Source of the DNA: an uncultured Verrucomicrobia subdivision 3 bacterium
GTDB taxonomy: Bacteria; Verrucomicrobiota; Verrucomicrobiia; Limisphaerales; UBA11358
Reading direction: 5' to 3'
Assembly: GCA_903917705.1 (NCBI GenBank)
Contig: CAIXBQ010000099.1
Span: 1-51,099 of the forward strand
DNA: 51,099 nucleotides
This document shows, in pieces, positions 39,592 through 49,400 of this stretch (within the stretch, counting starts at the first letter, position 1; each line of letters opens with the position of its first letter). Both the position numbers and the translations under genes were made by a program. Below the pieces are notes generated by a model that ran no database searches, had not been told where the DNA came from, and was given only the letters and a program-made list of their open reading frames with translations.

Positions 39592-42477
39592 TTACTGCTT
39601 TTCCGGCACCTCAATCACGTCGCCATCGCGGAGGCAGAGGTCGGGCGTCGGCGTCGAGCCGCCGCAGTCCAATATCCACTCCTGCTTGTTCGCGGTGGCC
39701 GGGTCGTGGCGGATGACTTTGACGCGGGTCAGGTCGGAATTCGATGAGAGGGCGGCGCGGGCTTTGTCGTACCTCAATACCGTGCCAATCGCGGAATACA
39801 TGATGGGCCCCAGCGGCAGGGTAACGGTTTGCGAACCCGACACCACCAGCTTTACTTCGCCGGCTTTGGTTCGAAAGTAATTCAGAATCGGCAGGTATTG
39901 CGCGTCATTCAGAAAGGCGCGGTTTTCGGACAACTTGTGCTCGCGTTCGGGAAGTTCCACCACGTCGCCAAACTCCAGTGGCTGGTCTTGCGCGCAGTCC
40001 ACGCCGTTGGTCGCGTTGAGCAGGTTTACCGGGATGCGCTTCAACTCTGTGCCATTGCTGGACGGACGGACGATTGTGATGTTCTTCAAATCAGGAAATG
40101 TCAGCAATATCTGGTCGTAACGATTCTCGCCGGGGTTCGGATAGGCGTTTAACAGCAGTTCGAGCAGCGTGTAATGGTTCCAGTCATTGGTGTTCTTCAG
40201 GAAAACGGCCGCCGAGGCGTTGGCCGCCGGACGGCTGAGGATGATGCGGTCCCAATCCGGCAAATGTTCCAGCGCACCGTGTTGGCGCAGGAGCGCCACC
40301 AGTTTTCCCGCCTGGATTTGTTGTGCCGGTGAAATCTCGCCATAATTAACCATCCCTGGCTTTGGAACACCCGTGACCGGCATCCGCAATTTCTCTTTGA
40401 CCAGATCCAGCGGGGTTGCCCCGTCGAGGTTCCGTAGGTTTGGGTTGGCCTTGTGCTCCAGTAGCCGGGTCATGATATTTTCATCTACTAGCTGCCTTGC
40501 CGCCCAATGCAGGGCGGTGTTGCTCCGTTCGTCGCGCGCATTAGGATTCGCGCCATGGTTCAGCAAAATTTCCACGGTGGTCACCGTGCCTTCGCCGCCC
40601 GCTGCCGATATAAGCGGCGTCTGTTTAAGGTCGGGGTTGTTGTTGGGGTTGATGATTCTGCTGAGCCGGCTCTGAAAATCATTCCCGCCGCCGGCAGCGG
40701 TCGAGCCGGTTTCATCCCGCAACTCCACGGTTGCGCCCGCCTCGAGCAGCGCCTTGAGAATTTCCGGGTGTTTCAGCGCGCTGAACAGCACCGCGCGGCC
40801 GTCGGTTTGCGCATCATCCGGGTTCGCTTTGAATTTTAACAGTAGTTGCACCATGGGCAGGTAATTGAGTTGATTGGCTAGAAACAATGGCGTTGCGGCC
40901 GGGTGATTATTCGCAGCATGCGTCACATTGTTGTAAACAATGTCAAGGTTCACCGCCCCTTTTAGGTTCGGATTTGCCCCCGCTTGCAGCAGCATGTCAG
41001 CAACCGCCGCATTATTATTGGCGATGGCGATTAACAGCGGTGCATCCAGCCTGCCGCCATTGGGATCGCCCTTGGCTTCCAAAAGCATTTTCACAATTTC
41101 CGGCGTACTCCTTTCCGCCGCCAGGCTTAACGGCGTCCGCCCCTCGTAATTTTCCGTGTTCACCCGCGCTCCTGCGGCGAGCAGCAGTTGCACAAACTTG
41201 GTTCGTCCATAACTGATTGCCAGGTGCAATGGTGTTTGGCCGGTCCTGCTGTCAGCCACGTTCACGTCCGCTTGATGCGCCAGCAGTAGTTCGGTGATGG
41301 ATTGATAGCCTTCCACCACGGCCCGATACACCGCTGTTTTGCCGTATTCGCAATCGCGGTTGACGTCGGCGCCGCGGCTCAGGAGCAGTTCTACCATCGC
41401 CCGGTTGCCGGCACCGACGGCCTGATAGAGCGCCGGAAAGCCTCCGTTGATGTCGGCCCCGTGGTCGAGCAGGAAATTGACCACCTTCAACTGGCCCTGC
41501 GTTGCCGCTTTTCCCAGCGGTGTGATCGCGCTTCGGTCTTGCGCATTGATCAAGTCCGGGCTGTTCTGGATCATTTGCTGGATGCGCTGGATTTCCTGGT
41601 CTTCTTCTGAACTGATGGGCACCGATAAGTCCAGCAGGTCCGCCTTGTTTGAATCCAGCGCGGCGAGCTGTTGGCGCAGCTTCAGCACTTCGCGCTCGGC
41701 GGCGCGGACCTCGGTCGGCAGCGCTTTGCCCACTTGGACCAGTTTTTGGGTGTCCGCCAGGTCTTGCTCGGCGAGCGTGATCTGTTTGGCCAGCAATTCC
41801 TTTTGCTGCTGGCCCGCGTTGCCGGCGATCTGGACCGATGGGTAAAGTTCCGCGTGCAGTTTCAGGCCCTGCATGATCCCACTGATCTTTTCCCCGATTT
41901 GGCGGTTTAATTCACCCAGCAGCGCATCCACTCTCGTGATGTTCATGTTGTTGGTGCTGTAGTCAACCGTCAGCGCGGCGCGGCGGGATTGGGCTTCGTT
42001 GCGCTTTTGCAAAAGGTCGTCCAGCACCGCATCGGGAACCAGCGTGGGCAGGATTTTTTCGACTTCTTCCGGCGTCAGGGTTTTCAGTTTTTTCCAGAGC
42101 TGGGCGTCCGGGCTTTCAACCGCGGCCGGTTCGGTTTTGTTCACGCCCAGTCCCGTCAGGTTCTGCCGGCTCAGGCTGGTGAGCGTGGCCTGGTCCGTAA
42201 AATCGCGGAGGATGCGCTGGTATTGCGCGGCGGCCTCGTTGGTTTTTCCCTGCGCGCGGTAACATTCCCCCAGCCGGAATACCGCCGTGGCCGCGATCTG
42301 CCGGTCCTTGTCAAATTTCGACGCGAGCGACTGGTAATCGGCGATGGCCGCGTCGAGATTGCGGTTGGCCTGTTCCTCCACCAGCCCCTGTTGCAGCAGC
42401 GCCGTCAGGTTGTTGGTCTGCGACTGCGCCAATGTCGCCGCCAGGAGAAATGCCAGCACCCATGATTTCGTTTTCAT
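39592..42477 (-). CDS. Exported ankyrin-repeat protein with N-terminal TPR/coiled-coil domain
   Basis: The protein has 961 residues from ATG 42477, giving a signal peptide MKTKSWVLAFLLAATLAQS. Residues ~20-110 are a TPR-like, YbgF-like block (AATAVFRLGECYRAQGKTNEAAAQYQRIL). Residues ~150-290 are helical with coiled coil. About 9-11 ankyrin repeats follow (about 295-720; TPLHLAISYGRTKFVQLLLAAGARVN). The final ~230 residues are beta-rich and end LCLRDGDVIEVPEK, like the SLBB/ubiquitin-like domains of export proteins. It is likely an envelope scaffold. It lies just downstream of the kinase/regulator pair, and its upstream region shares a motif with the kinase gene. Confidence 0.83.
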   Translation of the reverse strand: MKTKSWVLAFLLAATLAQSQTNNLTALLQQGLVEEQANRNLDAAIADYQSLASKFDKDRQIAATAVFRLGECYRAQGKTNEAAAQYQRILRDFTDQATLTSLSRQNLTGLGVNKTEPAAVESPDAQLWKKLKTLTPEEVEKILPTLVPDAVLDDLLQKRNEAQSRRAALTVDYSTNNMNITRVDALLGELNRQIGEKISGIMQGLKLHAELYPSVQIAGNAGQQQKELLAKQITLAEQDLADTQKLVQVGKALPTEVRAAEREVLKLRQQLAALDSNKADLLDLSVPISSEEDQEIQRIQQMIQNSPDLINAQDRSAITPLGKAATQGQLKVVNFLLDHGADINGGFPALYQAVGAGNRAMVELLLSRGADVNRDCEYGKTAVYRAVVEGYQSITELLLAHQADVNVADSRTGQTPLHLAISYGRTKFVQLLLAAGARVNTENYEGRTPLSLAAERSTPEIVKMLLEAKGDPNGGRLDAPLLIAIANNNAAVADMLLQAGANPNLKGAVNLDIVYNNVTHAANNHPAATPLFLANQLNYLPMVQLLLKFKANPDDAQTDGRAVLFSALKHPEILKALLEAGATVELRDETGSTAAGGGNDFQSRLSRIINPNNNPDLKQTPLISAAGGEGTVTTVEILLNHGANPNARDERSNTALHWAARQLVDENIMTRLLEHKANPNLRNLDGATPLDLVKEKLRMPVTGVPKPGMVNYGEISPAQQIQAGKLVALLRQHGALEHLPDWDRIILSRPAANASAAVFLKNTNDWNHYTLLELLLNAYPNPGENRYDQILLTFPDLKNITIVRPSSNGTELKRIPVNLLNATNGVDCAQDQPLEFGDVVELPEREHKLSENRAFLNDAQYLPILNYFRTKAGEVKLVVSGSQTVTLPLGPIMYSAIGTVLRYDKARAALSSNSDLTRVKVIRHDPATANKQEWILDCGGSTPTPDLCLRDGDVIEVPEKQ

Positions 42478-42514
42478 AATTTGATGATCTAAGTCTGCCA
42501 AAATATCGTGCCGC

Positions 42515-42538
42515 CACTTGTCATGCTTTTGCAAAATC
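42515..42538 (-). promoter_or_regulatory. Shared upstream box of the ankyrin gene
   Basis: Minus strand: GATTTTGCAAAAGCATGACAA followed by GTG. The box begins 38 bp before the ankyrin ATG. A near-identical box (45830-45854) begins 34 bp before the sensor-kinase start, with the pattern GATTTT-(T)RCAAAAnCATGACAAnTG. It could be a response-regulator site or a promoter -35 region. Confidence 0.6.
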
Positions 42539-42635
42539 AATTTGAACCAAGGTTCACCCGAACCACGCGAATGACCGGCCTGAATTCGGGTCGGAGTTTT
42601 GTGTGTAATTTCGTGTGTTCGGTGTGGGTCGTGGT

Positions 42636-43316
42636 TCAAAGCTCCAACCTGTAACCAACTCCATGAACGGTTTTGATCCAGCGCGGTGAATCGGGATTCG
42701 TTTCAACCTTGGCGCGGAGGCTGGCGATGTGATTATCCACCGTGCGGGTGGTCGGAAACGCGCCGTAGCCCCAAACCGCATCCAGAAAGCGCTCGCGGGA
42801 AACCGGTTCACCTTCGGCTTCGGCCATCAGGCGCAGCATGGCAAATTCCTTGGCCGTCAGGTATACGGCCTTTCTGCCTTGGGCGGCGGTTTGGCGGGTC
42901 AGGTCGATTTCTGTTTCCCCCAGTTTCAGTTTCGACTGTGCTTTGGTTTTTCGTTCGGCCCGCCGCAGCAGGGCCCGCACCCGCGCCAGCAGTTCCTCGC
43001 TGCTGAATGGTTTCACGACATAATCATCCGCGCCCGCATCCAGACCGTTGACCCGGTCTTCAATCAGCCCCTTGGCGGTGAGCATCACCACCGGCACCTC
43101 GTTGGCCAGCCGGCGTAGCTCAGCGCAAACCGTGAAACCGTCCAGTTTCGGCATCATCACATCCAGCAGGATGAGGTCGGGCTTTTCCGCCAGTGCGCGT
43201 TTGAGGCCGGCCTCGCCATCCGCCGCCGTCATCGTCCGGTAGCCTTCCGCGGTGAGCAGGTCCGCCAGCGCGGTGCGCATGGGCGTTTCGTCTTCAATGA
43301 TCAGTATGCGTTCCAT
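42636..43316 (-). CDS. OmpR/PhoB-family response regulator
   Basis: The 226-residue protein has a receiver domain with acidic pocket ED (8-9), phospho-acceptor Asp52 in LILLDVMMPKLDG and the conserved Lys in DYVVKPFSSEELLARVRALLRR. A winged-helix domain follows, with VYLTAKEFAMLRLMAEAEGEPVSRE, VDNHIASLRAKVE and the ending IKTVHGVGYRLEL. It binds DNA as a phosphorylated dimer. It begins 2 bp after the kinase stop, so the two are one unit. Confidence 0.95.
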   Translation of the reverse strand: MERILIIEDETPMRTALADLLTAEGYRTMTAADGEAGLKRALAEKPDLILLDVMMPKLDGFTVCAELRRLANEVPVVMLTAKGLIEDRVNGLDAGADDYVVKPFSSEELLARVRALLRRAERKTKAQSKLKLGETEIDLTRQTAAQGRKAVYLTAKEFAMLRLMAEAEGEPVSRERFLDAVWGYGAFPTTRTVDNHIASLRAKVETNPDSPRWIKTVHGVGYRLEL

Positions 43317-43318
43317 GT

Positions 43319-45796
43319 TTACCTTTTGGCCGGCAGGATCATCGTGAACCGGCTGCCTCGGCCGGGTTCGCTGGTCACCGTTACGTGCCCGCCGTGCGCT
43401 TCCACAATATGTTTCACAATGCTCAATCCGATGCCGATCCCTTGCGTTTCACGGCGCAATTCGGAACCCAGCCGGTAAAATCGCTCGAATATCTTCGCCT
43501 GCTCCGCCTTCGGAATGCCGGGGCCATGGTCGCTGACGGCAAGCTGGATGGTCGATTGGCCGTCGGCTCCAAGTTCCAGCGTCACGGTTTGGCCTTTTGC
43601 GGAATGTTTGATGGCGTTGTCCATCAGGTTCACCAGCGCCTGCTGGATGGCCCGCCCATCCAGGTTGATTTCCAATTTCTGGTTTACGGTTTCCGGTTTC
43701 ATTTCCAACCGCACCCCTTTTTCCGCCGCATAGGGCTCCATCAGTTTTACGGTGGTCTGGGTCAGCGCGACCAGGTCCGTCGGCTCAAATTCGTATTGTT
43801 TGCGGCCCTGTTCGATGCGCGAAAAATCGAGCACGTTTTCGATGAGGGACGAAAGGCGGCGGCATTCCTGGCCGATGAAGTGAAAATATTCGACCTGCTT
43901 CGACGGCTCCGGGATTTTACCGCCCTCCAGATTTTCCGCCATCAGCCGCACGGAGGCGATCGGGGCTCGCAACTCATGCGAAACGCTGGAGACAAAATTA
44001 GTCTTCATCTCATTAAGCCGTTGTTCGCGCCGATAAGAACGAAAGGCCGCCGCCAGACCCATCACAGCGGCAACCAACGAAGTCACAATCAGCCCGCCGA
44101 CCCACCAGGTGCGCTGGCTCTGGCGCGCGTAAAGAATTTCGTGACTGGCGAGCAGCACGCGAATTTGAAACGGATAACTGTGCTCGTTCTGTGGCAGGTC
44201 TTTCCAGGTTCCCGCCGCTTGTCCCAACTTCGGCAAATCCGTATTGGTTGCGGACACGGGTTCGTTGTTGGGCAGGGTGATCTTTCTGTCGCCGATTTCA
44301 AATTCCACCCGCGCGTAAGCCGGCAATGAAATCTCGGCATGGCTCACCGCCGTGGCCAGCGCCTTGACCACCACCGCCTGCGGGAACAGCAGGTAGGCAT
44401 AACGGGGTTCCCGAGGGGCAACCCAGTTGGTGGGCACCACCCAGCGGTCGCCGAGAATGAGCAGGAAATTGCCAACCCGGGAATTGACCCAATAGGGCGC
44501 CGTGGCCCAGGTGTTCGTCGGATGCTGCTCTCGAAAATCGGCCCAGACCTGACGTGCTTTTTCACCGGCCTGCCACAAGGCTTTTAGCGTGGTCCCGTTG
44601 GTTTCAGCCTCCGTGTGCTTGGTGACCCGCTCCACTTCTGAGATAAGACGCGACGAAAACATTGATGGCCGGTAGGTGATAGCCCACGCGATGGCGTTCA
44701 CCTTCTTTACCGGCAGGCCGGCGCCATCGGGCAGCAATCGCAGTCCTTGATACCAGATCAATTGGCCGACTGGCAGACCGGCTTCCGTGAGTTGGTCGGA
44801 CTGGCTCCACGATGAACGCATAAATTGTGCGGCAGCTTCTGGAGCCTTCAGCTTGCGCGTTTTTGCCAGCAGCAAGAGATACTCCGCATTGCCGTGTGCA
44901 TCGGCTGGAGGCTTTGCGGCGAGAAATCTTTGGATGGCCGCTTGCTCGGCGGGAAAATCTCTGGAACCAAATTCGGCTGCCTTCGCAGCTTGCCAAAGCC
45001 GTTGCTGTTCCTCGTCCAATTGTCCCACCCACGCCGGCGTTTCCGGCGGCATTTTTTCCGGTCGCGGCTCGTAGTAATTGTCGATTTCCACTGGCGGCAA
45101 CGTCGCCAGATCAATTTCCGGATTCGTCTGCTGCCAGTTCTTGATGTGCTGCCAGGCATTGCTCTCCGACTGGCTGCCGCCCGCCCATGCCGACTGTCCC
45201 AAATCGGCAGTCCGGTTGGCGTGGAGTTCAAAACTGACCTCGCGGTAGTCGCGCAACGACTGGATGGCATCTTGGCTGATGGTCTGGGCTAGCCGCTGGG
45301 CCAAAACTTCGCCCGACTCCCGTGCCTGTTGTTCGGCGAGCAACCCGTCTTGACGCAGCGAATACAGTCCGAAGCCCGCCAGTCCCAGCACCGGCAACAA
45401 GATAAAAACCGCCTGCCAAAGTAACTGCCTCGTCGGGTGGCGCAGGGTTTTCCCTGCAAAACCCGGTTGCGCCCGCATTTTTCGCCGGGCATCCAGGAAC
45501 TGGTAAAGGAAAATTCCGAACACGACAGTGAAACTGCCGGGTGAAAAGAATTGTTTGAACCGGGACTGGTCATGCCGCTGACATGCGGCCACCACCATCA
45601 TCGGAATCAAAATGGCGTAAAGCATGCATAAGTTGCGCGCTCGCAGGTAGCGCGATCTCCAGTCATCGCTTTGCTTCCACCCTCGTCGCCGGCCGATGAG
45701 AAGTGCCAGCCCAAAGACCAGCAGCAAAATTAAAAACCCGATGTATGATCCGTCAGGCATGAGGAATTTGCGGTCGGCATATATTGTTCGTCGCAT
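43319..45796 (-). CDS. Sensor histidine kinase with a very large sensor region
   Basis: The 825-residue protein has a first membrane segment near the N-terminus (YIGFLILLLVFGLALLIG), others at about 50-115 and ~125-155 (LLWQAVFILLPVLGLAGFGLY), and one near 555-580 (WWVGGLIVTSLVAAVMGLAAAF). A ~400-residue extracytoplasmic domain lies between the last two. The kinase core has H-box SSVSHELRAPIASV (phospho-acceptor His607), N-box LVNLMDNAIKHS and G-boxes DHGPGIPKAEQAKIFERFYR and GIGIGLSIVKHIVEAHGG. The signal sensed is unknown. An alternative start is ATG 45760 (MPDGSYIGF). Confidence 0.92.
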   Translation of the reverse strand: MRRTIYADRKFLMPDGSYIGFLILLLVFGLALLIGRRRGWKQSDDWRSRYLRARNLCMLYAILIPMMVVAACQRHDQSRFKQFFSPGSFTVVFGIFLYQFLDARRKMRAQPGFAGKTLRHPTRQLLWQAVFILLPVLGLAGFGLYSLRQDGLLAEQQARESGEVLAQRLAQTISQDAIQSLRDYREVSFELHANRTADLGQSAWAGGSQSESNAWQHIKNWQQTNPEIDLATLPPVEIDNYYEPRPEKMPPETPAWVGQLDEEQQRLWQAAKAAEFGSRDFPAEQAAIQRFLAAKPPADAHGNAEYLLLLAKTRKLKAPEAAAQFMRSSWSQSDQLTEAGLPVGQLIWYQGLRLLPDGAGLPVKKVNAIAWAITYRPSMFSSRLISEVERVTKHTEAETNGTTLKALWQAGEKARQVWADFREQHPTNTWATAPYWVNSRVGNFLLILGDRWVVPTNWVAPREPRYAYLLFPQAVVVKALATAVSHAEISLPAYARVEFEIGDRKITLPNNEPVSATNTDLPKLGQAAGTWKDLPQNEHSYPFQIRVLLASHEILYARQSQRTWWVGGLIVTSLVAAVMGLAAAFRSYRREQRLNEMKTNFVSSVSHELRAPIASVRLMAENLEGGKIPEPSKQVEYFHFIGQECRRLSSLIENVLDFSRIEQGRKQYEFEPTDLVALTQTTVKLMEPYAAEKGVRLEMKPETVNQKLEINLDGRAIQQALVNLMDNAIKHSAKGQTVTLELGADGQSTIQLAVSDHGPGIPKAEQAKIFERFYRLGSELRRETQGIGIGLSIVKHIVEAHGGHVTVTSEPGRGSRFTMILPAKR

Positions 45797-45829
45797 TCAT
45801 TACTCGGGAGTATGAGCCACCGCAAGATT

Positions 45830-45854
45830 CAGTTGTCATGGTTTTGTAAAAATC
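45830..45854 (-). promoter_or_regulatory. Shared upstream box of the sensor-kinase operon
   Basis: Minus strand: GATTTTTACAAAACCATGAC followed by AACTG. It corresponds to 42515-42538 with one extra T in the T-run and three substitutions. Confidence 0.6.
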
Positions 45855-46080
45855 ACGCCGCCGGCATCCCGTCCCTCCCGCAGATCTCCACCCTAATCTG
45901 TGTCCCTGCGGCTGCTGATTTCTTGTCTCCGGTCTTTATTACCGAACCCTGGTTCCGCTTTCCGATTTCCGCTTTGCCCCTTCCCGGTCTCAAGCCTCAA
46001 GTCTCATTCCTTGCTTTTTCAGTTTGCGGTCTCACTATTCTTGGTCTCCGTTGAATATTGCCAGCCGCACATTTCAACAT

Positions 46081-46120
46081 TCTGGCTTCTGCCTTCTAGC
46101 TTCTAGCTTCCGCATTCCGT
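46081..46120. repeat. Heptamer tract CTTCTGS
   Basis: Consecutive seven-base units read TCTGG, CTTCTGC, CTTCTAG, CTTCTAG, CTTCCGC and ATTCCG. Weaker pyrimidine-rich copies extend upstream to about 45890. Confidence 0.65.
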
Positions 46121-46496
46121 CCCCTTCGCCCCCTTCGCGCGACCCGGTCTTCATAACGGGGGGCGATTTGCGCGAAACAGCGAAACCTGCGGACCCACTG
46201 TTCAAGAGTTGATTCGGTTTTCGCAGCAAACCCGGATTTATGGCCGCAACCTTGCTCCCCCAAATGTGGTATGGGACAACTGGCTGGATGTGATATTTTA
46301 GGATTAGTCTTGGAATAATTGATTGAATATTATCATCAGTGCAGCTTTCGCAGACAGGCGGCCCATGCCGGGTTCGCAATGAATCGGAATAATGGCTGCG
46401 AAAACATGGGGTATGTTTCCCTTGCACCCATGCTCCATGGGCCGGCTTGGTTTGGCCGGCCAGCGAATTGACCACATACATATTATTTCCCTGTTT

Positions 46497-49400
46497 ATGA
46501 TTAGAAAATTTGCCCGTTTTCTGGGTTTGGGCTGCGTGGGTGCGTTGCTTTTGGCCGGCGGTCGCGTGTGGGCCTTGCCGGACAACCTCTCCCTCACTGT
46601 CACCAACGCCTGGTCGAAGCAGCCAGTGACGTTCAATCTCCAGCGCTACAACCTGCGCGCGACGAATTATCAGGTGCGGATTTATTCGGACGCGACGAAC
46701 TACACCCTGCTGCCGACCAATCAAATCCCTGAAGTGATGACGTATCGCGGACGGATCGCGGAAGACCCCGGCGCGGTGGTGACGGGCGCATTCGGTGCGT
46801 TCGGGAAATTTTACTACACTGTCAGCTACGGTTGTCGGTGGCAGGGCAGCACCTCTGAGTATGATCCTTACGACACGACTAACCGACTTGGCTGGGGCGG
46901 TGGGAACACCTTTGTCCAGACGACGAACATTCCGAACTTGGGTTACGTTACCAATTATGCCACGACTCCCACGAATATACCGCAGCACGTCGCTTGGGCG
47001 GCGAATAATTATCCCGCGAATTCTTCCGTGAGCTTCGGCGGCCCGCCGTCGCTGAATATTTTGAAACAGGTGCCGGTGCAGCGTGCGCGGCTGGTCTCGG
47101 ACTCGAGCTATGCGGACTTGTATGTCAGTAGCCTGACCGGCACCAACGTGGTCGCGGCCATTTCGCTGCAGGAATGTCGCATTAATAATGTGGATTTCGA
47201 GCAAGCGCGGGATTTGGGCGTGTGCTACCAGATCGCTTGCGTTTGTGTGCGCACCAATACACAGGCTCCCTACACCCTGAACACCGGCAATCTTTCGGAA
47301 TTGTCCGGCTTCTGGAGTCCGGATCCCGGCTACAGTCACAGCGTGGCCACCAACGGCTGGTTTGATATGGTGCATGGCGCGGTTTCGCCGCACGACGGTT
47401 TGGCCAGCGGCTGGGCCGGCGTGCCGGGCGATTTCAGCGTGATGGCTCCGGACTGGGGCGGTTTTGCGTCCGGTCACGAGATGGGCCACAACTGGGGGCA
47501 GGGACATTACTCTTCCGTGCGCGATTACACCGGTGACAATTTCTGGCATGTCGCAATGGACGGCTCCGGCTTTGGCTACTCGACCGTGGACGCCAACCAG
47601 GCGCAAAACAACCGCCGCAATTCGTGGAAGGGCGGCATCGAATTTGTAAAATACAATTACCTCCTTCCGCCGCACGCTACGCCTGACCTCGCCGTGACGC
47701 GGACGAATCAAACTGTTTTCGTCAACGTGCTTTTGAACGATTACATTGCCAACAGCAACTCGCTTTCCATTGTCTCGTTTGAAACCAACACGGCTTCCGG
47801 CGGCATCGTGGCGGTCACCGCGACCAACGGCGTGCTGCAATACACGCCGGCGGCGGGCTTCGTCGGTTACGATTTGTTTCATTATTACGTCGGCGAGCCG
47901 AGCGGTCTCAAGAGTCTGACGGCGGTGAAAGTTTTGGTGGGCAGCGACGCCAGCCCGCTGTTGGGCGAATGGATGCTGAATGAAACCACCGGCACCACGG
48001 CTGCTGAAGCGACTGGTAACGGCACGACGGCCACGCTTTACGGGAGCGCTGGTTTTACCTCGGGCTCCGTGCCCGGCATCGGCGGCGGCACGGCGCTGCA
48101 CTTCGACGGCGGTGGCTATGCGCGCTTCAAGGGCACCTGGTTCGATTCGTTCAACACCAACACGAGTATTTCGCTGTGGTGCAAACCCGATGCGACGCCC
48201 GGCGGGGAACAGATGCTGTTGATGAAGGCCTCGCTCGATTCCGCCGGCTCGCCCGGCCTCCGCCTCGGCATGAACGGCACGTCGTTTTTCTTCACTGGCT
48301 GCACGGTCGGCGGCCAGAGCAGTTTCAACGTCAGTGCGTCCATCGTGCCGCAGGCCGGCGTGTGGTATCACCTCGTCGGCGAGATTGACCGCACCAGCGG
48401 ACTGATCCGGCTCTTTGTCAACGGCGTGGAATTCACCTCCGGCTCGCGCACGATTCCGGCGGGCGAATTTATCGCGGGCGATAATTGGCCCTGCCTCGGC
48501 ATGGCCAACGACGGCGGCGGCAACAAGTCGTGGTTCACTGGAGCGATTGATGATGTGCGGCTCTACACCAAGGCGCTTTCGGCATCCGAGGTGCAGGCGC
48601 TTTATTCCGGCGCGGGTCTTTTGCCGGTGGGCGGGCCGCATCCAAAGGATGGCGAAATCAACGTGGCCTTGCAGCCGCCGATGACATGGTCGCCGGGCGG
48701 CACGAATAATTTTCAATACAACGTCTACCTCGGCACGAACTCCGCGAATGTCGCCGCCGCGACGACCAACTCGCCTGAATTCCAGGGCAAAGTCAATTCG
48801 CCAGCTTTCACTCCGGTTGCGGCGCTGGCAACGAACGCGACATATTACTGGCGTGTGGATGAGTTATACGGCACCAATGTCGTCGCCGGCCCTGTGTGGG
48901 CTTTCACCACGGCGGTGGACGCGATTCACGGCGGCTTGAAATTGTATCTTTCGCTCGATGCCCGCGACACCGTGGGCACGGCCACTTACGACCGCTCCGG
49001 CGCGCCGTTCCATGACGGCACGCTTTACAATTCGCCCGCGCCAATCAACGGTGAAGTTTACGAGGGGCTGACGTTCAACGGCACCAGCAGTTATGTCGAG
49101 ACGACGGCGCTGAATTTCACCACCACGAACCTGACGATGCTCGCGTGGATTAACAGCGCCGGGGCGCAATCGTCCTACGCCGGCCTTGTCTTCACCCGCG
49201 GTAGTTCCGCATTGGGTCTGGATTTTCGCGGCACCAGCGGACAACTCGGTTATCACTGGAACAACGATGCGGGCTCGTACAACTATGTTTCCAACCTCTC
49301 GCCGCCGACGAATCAATGGTGTCTCGCCGTGCTGTCGGTGCAAAACAACCGCGCCATTTTCTATCTTGGCACCACCAACGGCGTGCTCAAGTCCGCCACG

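Larger units (their letters stand above)
45797..46496. other. Divergent intergenic region upstream of the kinase and the metzincin-like gene
   Basis: About 700 bp without a credible gene. It holds the kinase upstream box (45830-45854) and a pyrimidine-rich tract (45890-46130) with clear CTTCTGC/CTTCTAG heptamers at 46081-46120. Nearer the plus-strand gene, an AT-rich segment with GAATATTATC (46323-46332) may serve as promoter, and the hairpin GCCGGC…GCCGGC lies at 46441-46460. Confidence 0.5.

Noticed and set aside
46074..48716. An 880-codon open frame on the minus strand
   Set aside because: It is antisense to the metzincin-like gene and shows no domain; the plus-strand frame has a signal peptide and family motifs.
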